Origin: GCA-2732755 sp965228265
GTDB taxonomy: Bacteria; Planctomycetota; Phycisphaerae; Phycisphaerales; UBA1924
Assembly: GCA_965228265.1 (NCBI GenBank)
Contig: OZ245804.1
Location: forward strand, 1,922,001 to 1,986,000
Direction of reading: 5' to 3'
DNA length: 64,000 bases
Shown: positions 43,490 through 51,991 of the stretch, piece after piece
Layout of the letters: each line of letters begins with the position of its first letter
Position numbering within the stretch: position 1 is the first letter of the stretch
Position numbers and translations under genes: made by a program
Notes under the pieces: model-generated
Told to the model about the DNA's origin: nothing
The model's database searches: none
What the model saw: only the letters and a program-made list of their open reading frames with translations

Positions 43490-44212
43490 ATGTTGAGATC
43501 ATGGAAGTCGATGTTTGTGTACGGCATGGCGATCAGCACCGTGGCAGGTGCTGCCAGTGGGCAGTGGAGCATTACCGGTGTGCAGCGTGATCTGTCGCTC
43601 TATGCGAGCGCGTATGAGTCGGGCACGAACACGGTCGTCGACCAGGATTCGATCGTCGACCACAGCGTGAACTTCCAGGGCATGATCGAGGTTGATGCGC
43701 AATCGGGCGGCTTCACTTCGATTCAGGCGATGCTCACTCAGGAGTCCTCGCTCGTCGGGAACACATTGAGCGCCTCGTCGCGGAGAGGGCTCGGATTCAG
43801 CGCGCACTCGGGCTCAAGCGGGGGTGCGATCGCGGATTCATCCATTCAGTTTGATTTCCGGATCGACGCGGCAGTTGATTTCGAACTCGCGTACGACGTC
43901 ACCGGCGTGGTGCCTTTTGGGTTCGTATCACCGATTGGTCTCTACGGGACTCCCGATGGCGGCGTTCCGGGAGATGTCCTGTTTCACTTGGAGGGCAGCG
44001 GTTTCGATACGGGCACACTGCAGCCCGGGAATTACTCGCTGTCTGTCGTCTCGAATTCTGATGCGCTGGACTTCTTCGACTCGTTCAATCCCGACTTGCT
44101 ACCGTATGCAGAGCAAGATGTCTGGAGTTTCGAATTCACGCTTGTTCCCGCACCCGCGACCGGCACAGTGCTCGTTGCAGGCTGCCTGCTGGCCGCGCGT
44201 CGCAGACGCTGA
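43490..44212 (+). CDS. Secreted PEP-CTERM-like protein
   Basis: A 240-residue exported protein: signal peptide (MLRSWKSMFVYGMAISTVAG, ending AASG), a beta-rich Ser/Gly body with no recognised domain, and the C-terminal anchor VPAPATGTVLVAGCLLA ending in RRRR. The anchor helix contains a Cys, unlike the other three in this window. The start is the ATG at 43490 with GGGAG six bases upstream. It lies directly after the HAF-repeat gene but behind its terminator, so it has its own promoter. Confidence 0.8.
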   Translation: MLRSWKSMFVYGMAISTVAGAASGQWSITGVQRDLSLYASAYESGTNTVVDQDSIVDHSVNFQGMIEVDAQSGGFTSIQAMLTQESSLVGNTLSASSRRGLGFSAHSGSSGGAIADSSIQFDFRIDAAVDFELAYDVTGVVPFGFVSPIGLYGTPDGGVPGDVLFHLEGSGFDTGTLQPGNYSLSVVSNSDALDFFDSFNPDLLPYAEQDVWSFEFTLVPAPATGTVLVAGCLLAARRRR

Positions 44213-44237
44213 TCGAGAATCAGTTTGAGTTATTTAC

Positions 44238-44265
44238 AGCGGCATCCCTTGGGGTGCCGCTTTTT
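44238..44265 (+). terminator. Rho-independent terminator after the PEP-CTERM-like gene
   Basis: AGCGGCATCCC (44238-44248) pairs with GGGGTGCCGCT (44251-44261), allowing one G-T pair, and is followed by a run of T. It lies 26 bases after the stop. Confidence 0.87.
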
Positions 44266-44284
44266 CATTGACAAGTATGAAAAC

Positions 44285-44686
44285 TCACCTGTTCCGCATG
44301 AACTCGGCCACGTGCGCAAAGACCGCCCGCATCGCTGAGAGCGCCGGCTCCTCGATCCCCGTCTCGGCCAGCGATTCATCCATGAGCTGTAGCCACCGAT
44401 CCCGCGCCGCCTCGTCGATCGCGTAGGGCATGTGGCGCATGCGGAGCCTCGGATGGCCGCGGGCCTCGGAGTAGCGGCCCGGCCCGCCGAAACGCTGGAC
44501 GAGAAACTCGCGCAAACGCAGCTCGGCGCCGGCCATGTCGGGCTCGCCTGTTTCGCGGCGGGCCTGCTCGTAGAGCGGGCCGAGGATGTCGTCGGTTTCG
44601 ACGCGCCGGTAGAACGCGGCCGTGAGCTTCTCGAAGCCCTCTTCGCCGATCTGCGCGTAGACAGCCTGTTCAGCCAGCGGGTTCAC
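44285..44686 (-). CDS. Truncated haemoglobin (group II type)
   Basis: A 133-residue truncated globin. It opens with VYAQIGEEGFEKLTAAFYRRV, which carries the B10 Tyr26. The proximal haem ligand is His85 in RHMPYAI, and His78 lies in GHPRL. RDRWLQLMDESL is the G helix with the Trp typical of group II. Such globins bind O2 or NO and act in oxidative or nitrosative stress. It starts at GTG immediately after the rpoD stop (TAAGTG), so it is probably co-transcribed with dnaG-rpoD. Confidence 0.85.
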   Translation of the reverse strand: MNPLAEQAVYAQIGEEGFEKLTAAFYRRVETDDILGPLYEQARRETGEPDMAGAELRLREFLVQRFGGPGRYSEARGHPRLRMRHMPYAIDEAARDRWLQLMDESLAETGIEEPALSAMRAVFAHVAEFMRNR

Positions 44687-46558
44687 TTACGCCGACCGCG
44701 TGGATTTGTCAGCACCGGGCAGGTCGTCGACGAAGCCGTGAAGCTTGCGTGAGCGGACCGGGTGCTGGAGCTTGCGGATGGCCTTGGCCTCGACCTGTCG
44801 CACGCGTTCGCGTGTGACCTTGAAGATGCGTCCGACCTCTTCGAGCGTGTAGGTGTACCCGTCACCGATGCCGTAGCGGAGCTTGATGATCTCGCGCTCG
44901 CGGTAGGTGAGGGTGCGGAGGACCTGCTCGATGCGTCCTTTGAGCATCTCCTGGGCGGCGGTGTCCTGCGGGGCCTGCTGGTTGGTGTCCTCGATGAAGT
45001 CGCCGAAGTAGGAGTCCTCGGACTCGCCGACGGGCCGGTCGAGGCTGATGGGCTGACGACCGATCTTGAGCACGCGGTGCACATCCTCGAGGCTCATGTT
45101 CGCCTGCTTGGCGATCTCCTCGAAGGTCGGCTCGGTGCCGGTCTTCTGGAGGATGTCCTTCTGGATGTTGCGCAGCTTGCTCATCGTCTCGATCATGTGG
45201 ACCGGGATGCGGATGGTGCGCGCGTGATCGGCGATCGCGCGGGTGATCGCCTGGCGGATCCACCACGTGGCGTAGGTCGAGAACTTGAAGCCTCGGCGGT
45301 ACTCGTACTTGTCGACCGCGCGCATCAGGCCCGTGTTGCCCTCCTGGATCACATCGAGGAAAGTCAGGCCGCGATTGCGGTACTTCTTGGCGATCGACAC
45401 GACCAGACGCAGGTTGCCGCCTGAGAGGTCGCGCTTGGCCTGCTCGTATTCCCAGAAGACGGTGTCGATGGTCTTGACGCGCTTGGCGAGTTCTTCGGGT
45501 GTTTCGAGGACGAGCGAGCGCAGGCCCGACAGCTCCTCGTGCATCACCTCGATGTCCTCGGCATCGTACTTGCTCGGGTTCGCCTCGGCTTCGGTGATCC
45601 GGTTCTCCAGAGCCGTGCACTTGGCGCTGATGCTCTTGAGCTTGCGGACCAGCGGCACGATGCGTCCGGTGCGGAGGCAGAGCTCTTCGGTCAGAGCCGC
45701 CATCCGGCGACGACGCACGGTCATCCGCTCGAGCAGATCACGCGCGATACGCGTGTGCTTCATGGAGATCGCACGCTCGCGGGCGGCCCAGTCCTCGCGG
45801 TTGAGCTCGAGCAGCCGCTCGAGTGTCCGCAGGTTGCAGGGGATGCGCGCGGCGATCTTGGCTTTGGCGTTGTCCTCGGCGGTTGAGAGACGCATCGTCC
45901 GGTCGAAAGGCAGCTGACCCGCGTCGACGGCCTTGAGTGTCTCGACCGCCTGCTGGAGGATGTAGTCGCTCTCGAGCGCCCGGCGGCGGAAGATCATCCG
46001 CGTCGTCTCGATCTTCTTGGCCAGACGGATCTCTTCCTCACGCGTGAGCAGCGGGATGTTGCCCATCTGCGTCAGGTACATCCGGACCGGGTCGTCGATG
46101 CGCTTGCCGCTCGTGTCGGTCGCGACCTCGGCGGTCGTTTCGGTCTGCTCGGTGGTGATCGTGGGATCGTCCTGCAGCGGCTCGAGATCGCGCGGGAGGT
46201 CCGGCGCGGTGCCGGGCTTGATCGACGCGTTCATGTACGCCTGGAGCCACTGGTGCTGCCCGCGGTCCTCGCCGCCCGAGACACTCATCGCGCGGAACGC
46301 GGCGGGGGCGTCATCCTTTGGCACCTTGACGGCGGGGCGGCCGTTCTTCTTGGTGAGCCGGTAGATGCGGGCGCGGAATTCGAGCTCATCGACCAACTCG
46401 ATCGAATTGCTGTCGAAGGTAACGAGAAGCTCGTCGAGCGCTTCTGGCTCGATCATCTCGTCGGGGATCGTGTTGTTGACCTCTTCGTAGCTGAGCCAGC
46501 CGCGGTCTTTGCCGAGTTGGATCAGGTTGTCCAGAGCTGGGTGGTACTGTTGAAGCAC
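44687..46558 (-). CDS. rpoD: RNA polymerase primary sigma factor
   Basis: A 623-residue sigma70. Region 1.1 is N-terminal (LIQLGKDRGWLSYEEVNN). Region 1.2 has DPVRMYLTQMGNIPLLTREEE, followed by a long nonconserved region. Regions 2.1-2.4 include NLRLVVSIAKKY, LTFLDVIQEGNTGLMRAVDK and FSTYATWWIRQAI. Region 3 follows. Region 4.2 is YTLEEVGRIFKVTRERVRQV. It is downstream of dnaG with 48 bases between, the classical macromolecular-synthesis order without rpsU. It recognises the -35/-10 promoters assumed elsewhere in this annotation. Confidence 0.97.
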   Translation of the reverse strand: MLQQYHPALDNLIQLGKDRGWLSYEEVNNTIPDEMIEPEALDELLVTFDSNSIELVDELEFRARIYRLTKKNGRPAVKVPKDDAPAAFRAMSVSGGEDRGQHQWLQAYMNASIKPGTAPDLPRDLEPLQDDPTITTEQTETTAEVATDTSGKRIDDPVRMYLTQMGNIPLLTREEEIRLAKKIETTRMIFRRRALESDYILQQAVETLKAVDAGQLPFDRTMRLSTAEDNAKAKIAARIPCNLRTLERLLELNREDWAARERAISMKHTRIARDLLERMTVRRRRMAALTEELCLRTGRIVPLVRKLKSISAKCTALENRITEAEANPSKYDAEDIEVMHEELSGLRSLVLETPEELAKRVKTIDTVFWEYEQAKRDLSGGNLRLVVSIAKKYRNRGLTFLDVIQEGNTGLMRAVDKYEYRRGFKFSTYATWWIRQAITRAIADHARTIRIPVHMIETMSKLRNIQKDILQKTGTEPTFEEIAKQANMSLEDVHRVLKIGRQPISLDRPVGESEDSYFGDFIEDTNQQAPQDTAAQEMLKGRIEQVLRTLTYREREIIKLRYGIGDGYTYTLEEVGRIFKVTRERVRQVEAKAIRKLQHPVRSRKLHGFVDDLPGADKSTRSA

Positions 46559-46606
46559 GCTTGGAGTCCCTTTCTCAAGCCGGCGCCGATCCTGGCGCCG
46601 GGTACT

Positions 46607-48487
46607 TTATGCGTCCCGATCCTCGCGGGTCGGAACCCCCGCCTTCCCGGCGGTGCCGGTCACGCGGGGCAGGAGCCTGGTGTTGGGCCCCGACTTCTCT
46701 TTCATGGCTTTCACGCGGGCCAGGCGGTCGGCCAGTGATTCCGGTTTCATCTCGATCTCGGCCGCGGAATGGGTCAGATCCCTGAGGCAGACACGCAGCG
46801 TCTCGATGATCTGCTCGCGATTTCCGCTTAGCCGACGCGTCACATCCTGTTCGAGCTGCACGACGACGCGGTGGTCTTCATCTCGCCGACGGAGATTGTC
46901 GACAACGGTGTTCAGGTCAGTGCGGCCGGTGTCCTCCGCGGCGTCGAGCATCGCGTCGAAGACCGACTGGTACCGCGTGCCGCCCACCGCGTCGCGGATG
47001 CGGTCCACGTCGTCGCCCAGCGAGATCCATCGCTCGGGCACCGCCAGCAGGCAGCCGAGAATCTCGGCCATGATCGAGCGATGCCGCGCGGGCTGCTCCG
47101 CCGCGGGCGATGCTCCGGGCAGATCCTCGAACGTCGGTCCTCGCGAACCGCGGTTGGCGCCCTCGCGCACGAGATCGGCGATCGTCTGCGCTTCGAGCCC
47201 GGTGAGTTCACTCAGCCGGCGGATCACGAACTGCCAGCGGACCTTGTCAGCCGATGCGAGACCGAGAGCGCCGAGTGATCGCAGCTCTTCGCGGATGGCG
47301 CGTTCGGTCTGAGCCGCGCCGGCGCTGGCAAGCCTGGCGCGAAGCCTGCCGATGCGGTACTCGAGCAGTTCCGTCGCGTCCGCGATCGCGCCGCGCAGCA
47401 CGTCCAGGCCGCCCTCGCGTTTGAGCAGCTCGTCCGGATCCTTCGCGTCGGTGTGGCCCGCGAGCGTCGCGATTTTCGCGTCGATCGGGAGCGTCAGAAA
47501 GACCTCCACCGCGCGGTCGGCAGCCTTCTGGCCCGCCTCGTCGCCGTCGAACAGCAGCACGACGGTGTGGCACAAACGCTGCAGCAATTTGGCGTGCTTG
47601 GGCGTGAGCGCTGTCCCGAGCGTGGCGATCGCGTTGGTCAGCCCCGCCTGGTGACAGGCGATGACGTCGGTGTACCCCTCGGCGACGACAGCCACGCCTT
47701 CCTTCTGGATCGACCGGCTCGCAAGGTCCAGCCCAAAGAGCGTCGCGGACTTGTCGAACAGAGCCGACTCGGCGCTGTTGATGTACTTGGGCTCGTCCTC
47801 GTCGTTGATCCGGCGACCGCCGAAAGCGACGACGCGCCCGATCTGGTCGCGGATCGGAAAGACGAGCCTGTTCCGCTGCGCGTCGTAGGGGCCCTTGCCC
47901 TGGTCCGAACTCTTGAGCAGCCCGACGTTCAGGAAGGCGTCGAGTTTGTGGCCCTTCTCGTTCAGGTACATCGCCAGCCCGTCCCAGCGGTCGGGGGCGG
48001 CTCCAAGCCCGAAGGCGTCGACCATGTCCTGCGTGATGCCGCGCCTTTCGATCAGCTCGCGGGCGGCTTTGCCGTGCTCGGGGTGGCGCAGGATCATGCG
48101 GAAAAACTTGTCCGCCAGCTCGTTGGCCTCGAGGAGCACGCTCCGGCTCACGCTGTCGGCGTCGTCGGACGCGGTGCGTCGGCGGCCGCGCGATTCGAGT
48201 TTGATGCCCGCGCGTTCGGCGAGGAACTTGAGCGCCTCGCGGAAGGTCATCTTGTGGTAGTCCTGCACGAACGTGAAGACGTCGCCCCCGGCGCCGCAGC
48301 TGAAGCAGTGATAAATCTGCTTGGCGGGCACGACGTACATCGAGGGCTTTTTGTCGTCGTGGAACGGGCAGAGGCCCATGTACTCGCGGCCCTTGGCGCG
48401 GAGCTCGACGTGCTCGCCGACCACGCGGACGATGTCCGACGCGTCGCGAACGCGTTGCACGTCATCTATGCCGTTCGAGTCGTGCAT
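46607..48487 (-). CDS. dnaG: DNA primase
   Basis: DnaG makes RNA primers for replication. The 626-residue protein has the CHC2 zinc finger (Cys40, His43, Cys61, Cys64 in GLCPFHDDKKPSM and YHCFSCGAGGD), the catalytic core FPIRDQIGRVVAFGGR, the TOPRIM motifs VVAEGYTDVIA and LLFDGDEAGQKA, and a helical C-terminal domain that would contact the helicase. ATG 48487 is used; the codon before it is a GTG. First gene of dnaG - rpoD - globin. Confidence 0.96.
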   Translation of the reverse strand: MHDSNGIDDVQRVRDASDIVRVVGEHVELRAKGREYMGLCPFHDDKKPSMYVVPAKQIYHCFSCGAGGDVFTFVQDYHKMTFREALKFLAERAGIKLESRGRRRTASDDADSVSRSVLLEANELADKFFRMILRHPEHGKAARELIERRGITQDMVDAFGLGAAPDRWDGLAMYLNEKGHKLDAFLNVGLLKSSDQGKGPYDAQRNRLVFPIRDQIGRVVAFGGRRINDEDEPKYINSAESALFDKSATLFGLDLASRSIQKEGVAVVAEGYTDVIACHQAGLTNAIATLGTALTPKHAKLLQRLCHTVVLLFDGDEAGQKAADRAVEVFLTLPIDAKIATLAGHTDAKDPDELLKREGGLDVLRGAIADATELLEYRIGRLRARLASAGAAQTERAIREELRSLGALGLASADKVRWQFVIRRLSELTGLEAQTIADLVREGANRGSRGPTFEDLPGASPAAEQPARHRSIMAEILGCLLAVPERWISLGDDVDRIRDAVGGTRYQSVFDAMLDAAEDTGRTDLNTVVDNLRRRDEDHRVVVQLEQDVTRRLSGNREQIIETLRVCLRDLTHSAAEIEMKPESLADRLARVKAMKEKSGPNTRLLPRVTGTAGKAGVPTREDRDA

Positions 48488-48852
48488 CACAGGCCGATCC
48501 GTGCCTCTTTGCGCATTGGGGCGTCAGGTCATGCCCCGTGTTCCCGGTCTTTGTCTCTCAATCCGCCAGAGTTGCCGCGCAGACGAACATGCGGCACCCA
48601 CCGGCGATGCTCACGCCGGCTCGGCAGACGCCGATTCCGATGGTTCAAAGGGGCCTGAGCGCGCCTGAGGGGGTTGTCCGTGCCGGAGAAGGCCCTGATG
48701 GCTCCCGGACAGCGGACCGTTGGGGTCGCGCCCTGCCTGCTTCTACGAAAACGGTAGCACGGGTTTGCGGTTGATCAATCGACTTTGTCCCGAGGGCCGC
48801 TGGTGACCCAGAAACCGCCCTCAATCTCCGAATCTCGGACCTAGGCTCGGGT
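48488..48852. other. Divergent promoter region between dnaG and acyP
   Basis: A 365-base gap without a convincing gene. A candidate minus-strand promoter for dnaG-rpoD is TTGATC (48773-48778 read on the minus strand) and TACCGT (48751-48756) with a 16-base spacer, about 265 bases before dnaG; the -10 match is poor. The long leader may carry regulation, but no clear structure was recognised. Confidence 0.4.
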
Positions 48853-49122
48853 ATGGAGCGTCTGGCAGTCCGGTTCACGGGGCTTGTGCAGGGTGTGGGC
48901 TTCCGCATGACGGCTCAGGCTGTCGCAAAGGATCTGGGGCTCACGGGCTGGGTCCGCAACGAGGCGGACGGCTCGGTCCTGATGCACGTCCAGGGCCCGC
49001 CCGAGGTCCTGGCCCGGTGCCTTGAGCAGATCCCCCGCAAGACGTTCGGGCGTGTCGACAACGCCCAGTCGAGCCCGCTGCCCGTCGAGCGGGACGAAAC
49101 CGGCTTCGAGATCCGCCACTAA
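48853..49122 (+). CDS. acyP: Acylphosphatase
   Basis: A small enzyme hydrolysing carboxyl-phosphate bonds. Its 89 residues are the normal length. The signature GLVQGVGFRMTAQ has catalytic Arg18, and GWVRNEADGSV has catalytic Asn36. It is divergent from dnaG and followed by a conserved-looking unknown gene after 137 bases. Confidence 0.93.
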   Translation: MERLAVRFTGLVQGVGFRMTAQAVAKDLGLTGWVRNEADGSVLMHVQGPPEVLARCLEQIPRKTFGRVDNAQSSPLPVERDETGFEIRH

Positions 49123-49259
49123 CAGCGGGTCGAAGTGGTCAGAGACACCCGCAGTCGACAGAAGTTCGGGTGTATGCAGTGTGGATACGGAACGAACGCC
49201 CCAAGGCCCGCGTATCCTGCAGGCCCGGCCGATCATGGTTGCACGGAGGAAGGAACGCC

Positions 49260-50021
49260 ATGTCCGGAGTCACTTCATACGACACGCTCGACAGCCTCAA
49301 GGCGCTCGTCTCGGATGCGTATGTCAATCTCAAGGTCAGTCTGAAGCTCGAGCTGACCAAGAGCCGCGAGACGGTTCTCGAGCTCTTTGACCGCGTCCGG
49401 CGTCAGTACCCCTCGATGAACCAGTTCGGTCGTCACGGCGAGGAACTCGCGCTCGAGACGAGCCCGGGTGAGTCGCCTTATCGCTGGCTCGCGGTCCGCT
49501 CGCGGAACATCCGTTCGGGCATCGTGAACCCGGCCGACTTCCGCTCGGCGCACGATCTGCACAGGCACATCCTCGAGGTGATCCCGTACTACCTCAACAT
49601 CAGCCCGCTCGATATCGACTCGATCGAGCTGTTGTTCGGCGCGGACCTGATGGCGGGGGGCAACCACGATGAGGCCGTGTACTCCGCGCTCGTCGCAGAC
49701 TCGCCGCTGGCGAATCTGCTTGTGCACGATTGCACGCTGACCGACTGCCAGCCCGTGCTGACGACCAACGTCCCGGACAGCCCGGGCACGGAGATCCAGT
49801 ACGAGGTCAAGACGCGGCAGCACGGCCCGGCGCGCGAGGGTGAGAACACGGGCGAGCCCATCAGCATCTATCTCACCGCGCGAAAGACCGGGCCGCTGAC
49901 CGATCTCGACGAGATGACCGCGACCTACAGCGAGCTGGCGCGCCAAGGCGAGCACCTCGTCGAGCACGCGATGATCCCCGCGCTCGTGATGCCCATCCGC
50001 CGGGCGATCACCGCGTACTGA
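49260..50021 (+). CDS. Soluble protein of unknown function
   Basis: A 253-residue cytosolic protein, mostly helical at the N-terminus (LDSLKALVSDAYVNLKVSLK, then a basic helix KSRETVLELFDRVRRQYPS), with a mixed domain in the middle (LEVIPYYLNISPLDIDSIEL, FGADLMAGGNHDEAVYSALV) and a beta-rich end (EIQYEVKTRQHG; ISIYLTARKTG). It looks like a well-folded conserved protein, but I recognise no family. GGAGG lies upstream of ATG 49260. It is followed after 23 bases by a small membrane protein. Confidence 0.75.
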   Translation: MSGVTSYDTLDSLKALVSDAYVNLKVSLKLELTKSRETVLELFDRVRRQYPSMNQFGRHGEELALETSPGESPYRWLAVRSRNIRSGIVNPADFRSAHDLHRHILEVIPYYLNISPLDIDSIELLFGADLMAGGNHDEAVYSALVADSPLANLLVHDCTLTDCQPVLTTNVPDSPGTEIQYEVKTRQHGPAREGENTGEPISIYLTARKTGPLTDLDEMTATYSELARQGEHLVEHAMIPALVMPIRRAITAY

Positions 50022-50044
50022 CCCGACACCAACCCGAGGCGCCG

Positions 50045-50359
50045 ATGGACGCAGCCGCCCACAACACGGTGTACACGCTTGCGCAGCAGAACAGCAGCGA
50101 CGCGGTCTGGGACGTTGTCATCTGGGTCATCGTGCTGATCGTGGCGGTGATGGTCCTTGGCATTATTCTGATGCATCTGCGGCGCATCATGAGAGAGAGC
50201 GCCGACTCCGAAACGCAGGGGCTTCTGCTCGATGATCTGCGGCGACTCCGAAATGAGGGGCATCTTTCAACCGAGGAGTACCAGCGGGCCGTGGACGCGC
50301 TGGCCGAGCGGATGGGCTCCTCCGCGAACGCCGGGGGCGATTCTCGGCCTGTGAAATGA
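50045..50359 (+). CDS. Small membrane protein with SHOCT-like C-terminus
   Basis: 104 residues: one transmembrane helix (about 22-45, DVVIWVIVLIVAVMVLGIIL), a basic juxtamembrane segment, and a C-terminal short helical motif LLLDDLRRLRNEGHLSTEEY that fits the SHOCT (short C-terminal oligomerisation) pattern. Membrane-associated oligomeric protein; role unknown. It follows the unknown gene at 49260 by 23 bases. Confidence 0.7.
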   Translation: MDAAAHNTVYTLAQQNSSDAVWDVVIWVIVLIVAVMVLGIILMHLRRIMRESADSETQGLLLDDLRRLRNEGHLSTEEYQRAVDALAERMGSSANAGGDSRPVK

Positions 50360-50544
50360 ACGTCTCCGGGAAGTTATTTTTCGCCCCGCCCGCGTATACG
50401 GCTCACCAGAGCGGGGGATCGTCCAGAAGTGTTGATTCACTCGCGTGCTGCGCCGATAGACTTGCCTGAGGCACCGACCTGGGTGGGCGAGAGGCAAGGG
50501 CCTCGGAGTGCCAGCACAGTCCTTTGTATGAGTGAGACCAGCGA

Positions 50545-51864
50545 ATGGCCAAAGGTCGCGACAACGACGGCACGGACGAATCCCAGGGCACCACGGGTGA
50601 AGGCTTCCGCGGCAGACGTGTAACGACGTGCTCGTTCTGCGGCAAGACGAGCCGCGATGTGGGCCCGATGGTTGAGGGTCCAAACGACGTCTACATCTGC
50701 TCGAACTGCGTCGATCTCTGCCAGAACATCTTCAAGCAGGAGCGTCGCCGCGTCAGCGCCGATGCGCCGCTCTTCACCGAGGTGCCCACGCCCTCGGAGA
50801 TCAAGGACTTCCTCGACGAGTACGTCATCGGGCAGGACGAGGCGAAGAAGCCCCTGGCCGTCGCCGTGCGGAGTCACTACAAGCGACTGCTCGAGATCCA
50901 GCGTGGCGCGAGCGACGACGGGATCGAACTGGACAAGTCCAACATCCTCATGATCGGGCCGACCGGTTGCGGCAAGACGCTGCTTGCCAAGAGCCTGGCG
51001 CGCGTGCTGAAGGTGCCGTTCGCCATCGGCGATGCGACCACGCTCACCGAGGCGGGCTACGTCGGCGAGGACGTCGAGAACCTCATGCTCAAGCTGCTCC
51101 AGGCCGCCGACTTTGATGTCGAGCAGGCGCAGCGCGGCGTGATCTACATCGACGAGATCGACAAGATCGGCAAGACCTCGAACAACGTCTCGATCACACG
51201 CGATGTCTCGGGCGAGGGCGTGCAGCAGAGCCTGCTCAAGCTCCTCGAGGGCACCGTGGCCAACGTCCCCCCGCAGGGCGGCCGCAAGCACCCCGAGCAG
51301 CAGTACATCCAGATCGACACGAGCCAGGTGCTGTTCATCTGCGCCGGCACGTTCGTCGGGCTCGATGAGATCATCCGTCGCCGCATCGGCAAGACCCGCA
51401 TCGGGTTCGTCGATACCGCTTCTACGCACTCGGAGGACCAGGAGAAGGGCGACCTGCTCCAGATGGTCACCCCCGACGACCTGGTCGAGTTCGGCATGAT
51501 CCCCGAGTTCATCGGTCGTCTGCCGATCATCGCGGCCCTGCGTCCGCTCCCGATCGATGCGCTCGTCCGCGTGCTCACCGAGCCCAAGAACGCCCTGGTG
51601 CGTCAGTACCAGAAGCAGTTCGAGCTCGAGGGCGCCAAGCTGAGCTTCACCGACGGCGCTCTGCGTGCGATGGCCGAGAAGGCCGCCAAGCGTGAGACCG
51701 GTGCCCGCGCCCTGCGTGCGGTCATGGAAGAGACGATGCTCGACCTCATGTACGACCTGCCCGACATGGACGCCGACGGCGCCGAGTTCGTGGTGGACGA
51801 GGCGACCATCCGCGAGAAGAAGAAGCTCAGCGAGATCCGCGTCAAGCGGGCCGAGACCGCCTGA
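50545..51864 (+). CDS. clpX: ATP-dependent Clp protease ATP-binding subunit
   Basis: ClpX unfolds substrates for ClpP. The 439-residue protein has the N-terminal zinc-binding domain (Cys29, Cys32, Cys52, Cys55), Walker A GPTGCGKT at 138-145, the pore loop GYVGEDVEN, Walker B VIYIDEID, sensor FIGRLPIIAAL and the C-terminal helical domain. The IGF loop that docks on ClpP appears as IGF in RIGFVD. clpP is not adjacent. A strong terminator follows. Confidence 0.96.
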   Translation: MAKGRDNDGTDESQGTTGEGFRGRRVTTCSFCGKTSRDVGPMVEGPNDVYICSNCVDLCQNIFKQERRRVSADAPLFTEVPTPSEIKDFLDEYVIGQDEAKKPLAVAVRSHYKRLLEIQRGASDDGIELDKSNILMIGPTGCGKTLLAKSLARVLKVPFAIGDATTLTEAGYVGEDVENLMLKLLQAADFDVEQAQRGVIYIDEIDKIGKTSNNVSITRDVSGEGVQQSLLKLLEGTVANVPPQGGRKHPEQQYIQIDTSQVLFICAGTFVGLDEIIRRRIGKTRIGFVDTASTHSEDQEKGDLLQMVTPDDLVEFGMIPEFIGRLPIIAALRPLPIDALVRVLTEPKNALVRQYQKQFELEGAKLSFTDGALRAMAEKAAKRETGARALRAVMEETMLDLMYDLPDMDADGAEFVVDEATIREKKKLSEIRVKRAETA

Positions 51865-51885
51865 GCCGATTGATCGAACGAGATT

Positions 51886-51922
51886 CAAAAAGAGCCGCGA
51901 CCGTGAGGTCGCGGTTTTTCTT
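51886..51922. terminator. Rho-independent terminator after clpX, bidirectional
   Basis: CCGCGACC (51895-51902) pairs with GGTCGCGG (51907-51914) around GTGA. It is followed by TTTTTC and preceded by AAAAAGAG, so it can terminate clpX and also stop reading from the opposite strand. Confidence 0.88.
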
Positions 51923-51940
51923 TGTGCATAGATCGAATTC

Positions 51941-51974
51941 AGGGTGCCACGGCTCGTCCGTCCCCGGCAAGCCG
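51941..51974 (-). repeat. Dispersed palindromic repeat, copy A
   Basis: It starts AGGGTGCCACGGCT and ends GGCAAGCCG. Its sequence matches copy B (59101-59136, reverse complement) at 32 of 36 positions by my count, extending two bases past 51974. It lies between the convergent ends of clpX and the gene at 51992. Confidence 0.7.
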
Positions 51975-51991
51975 AGCTCGCGAACGCGGGT

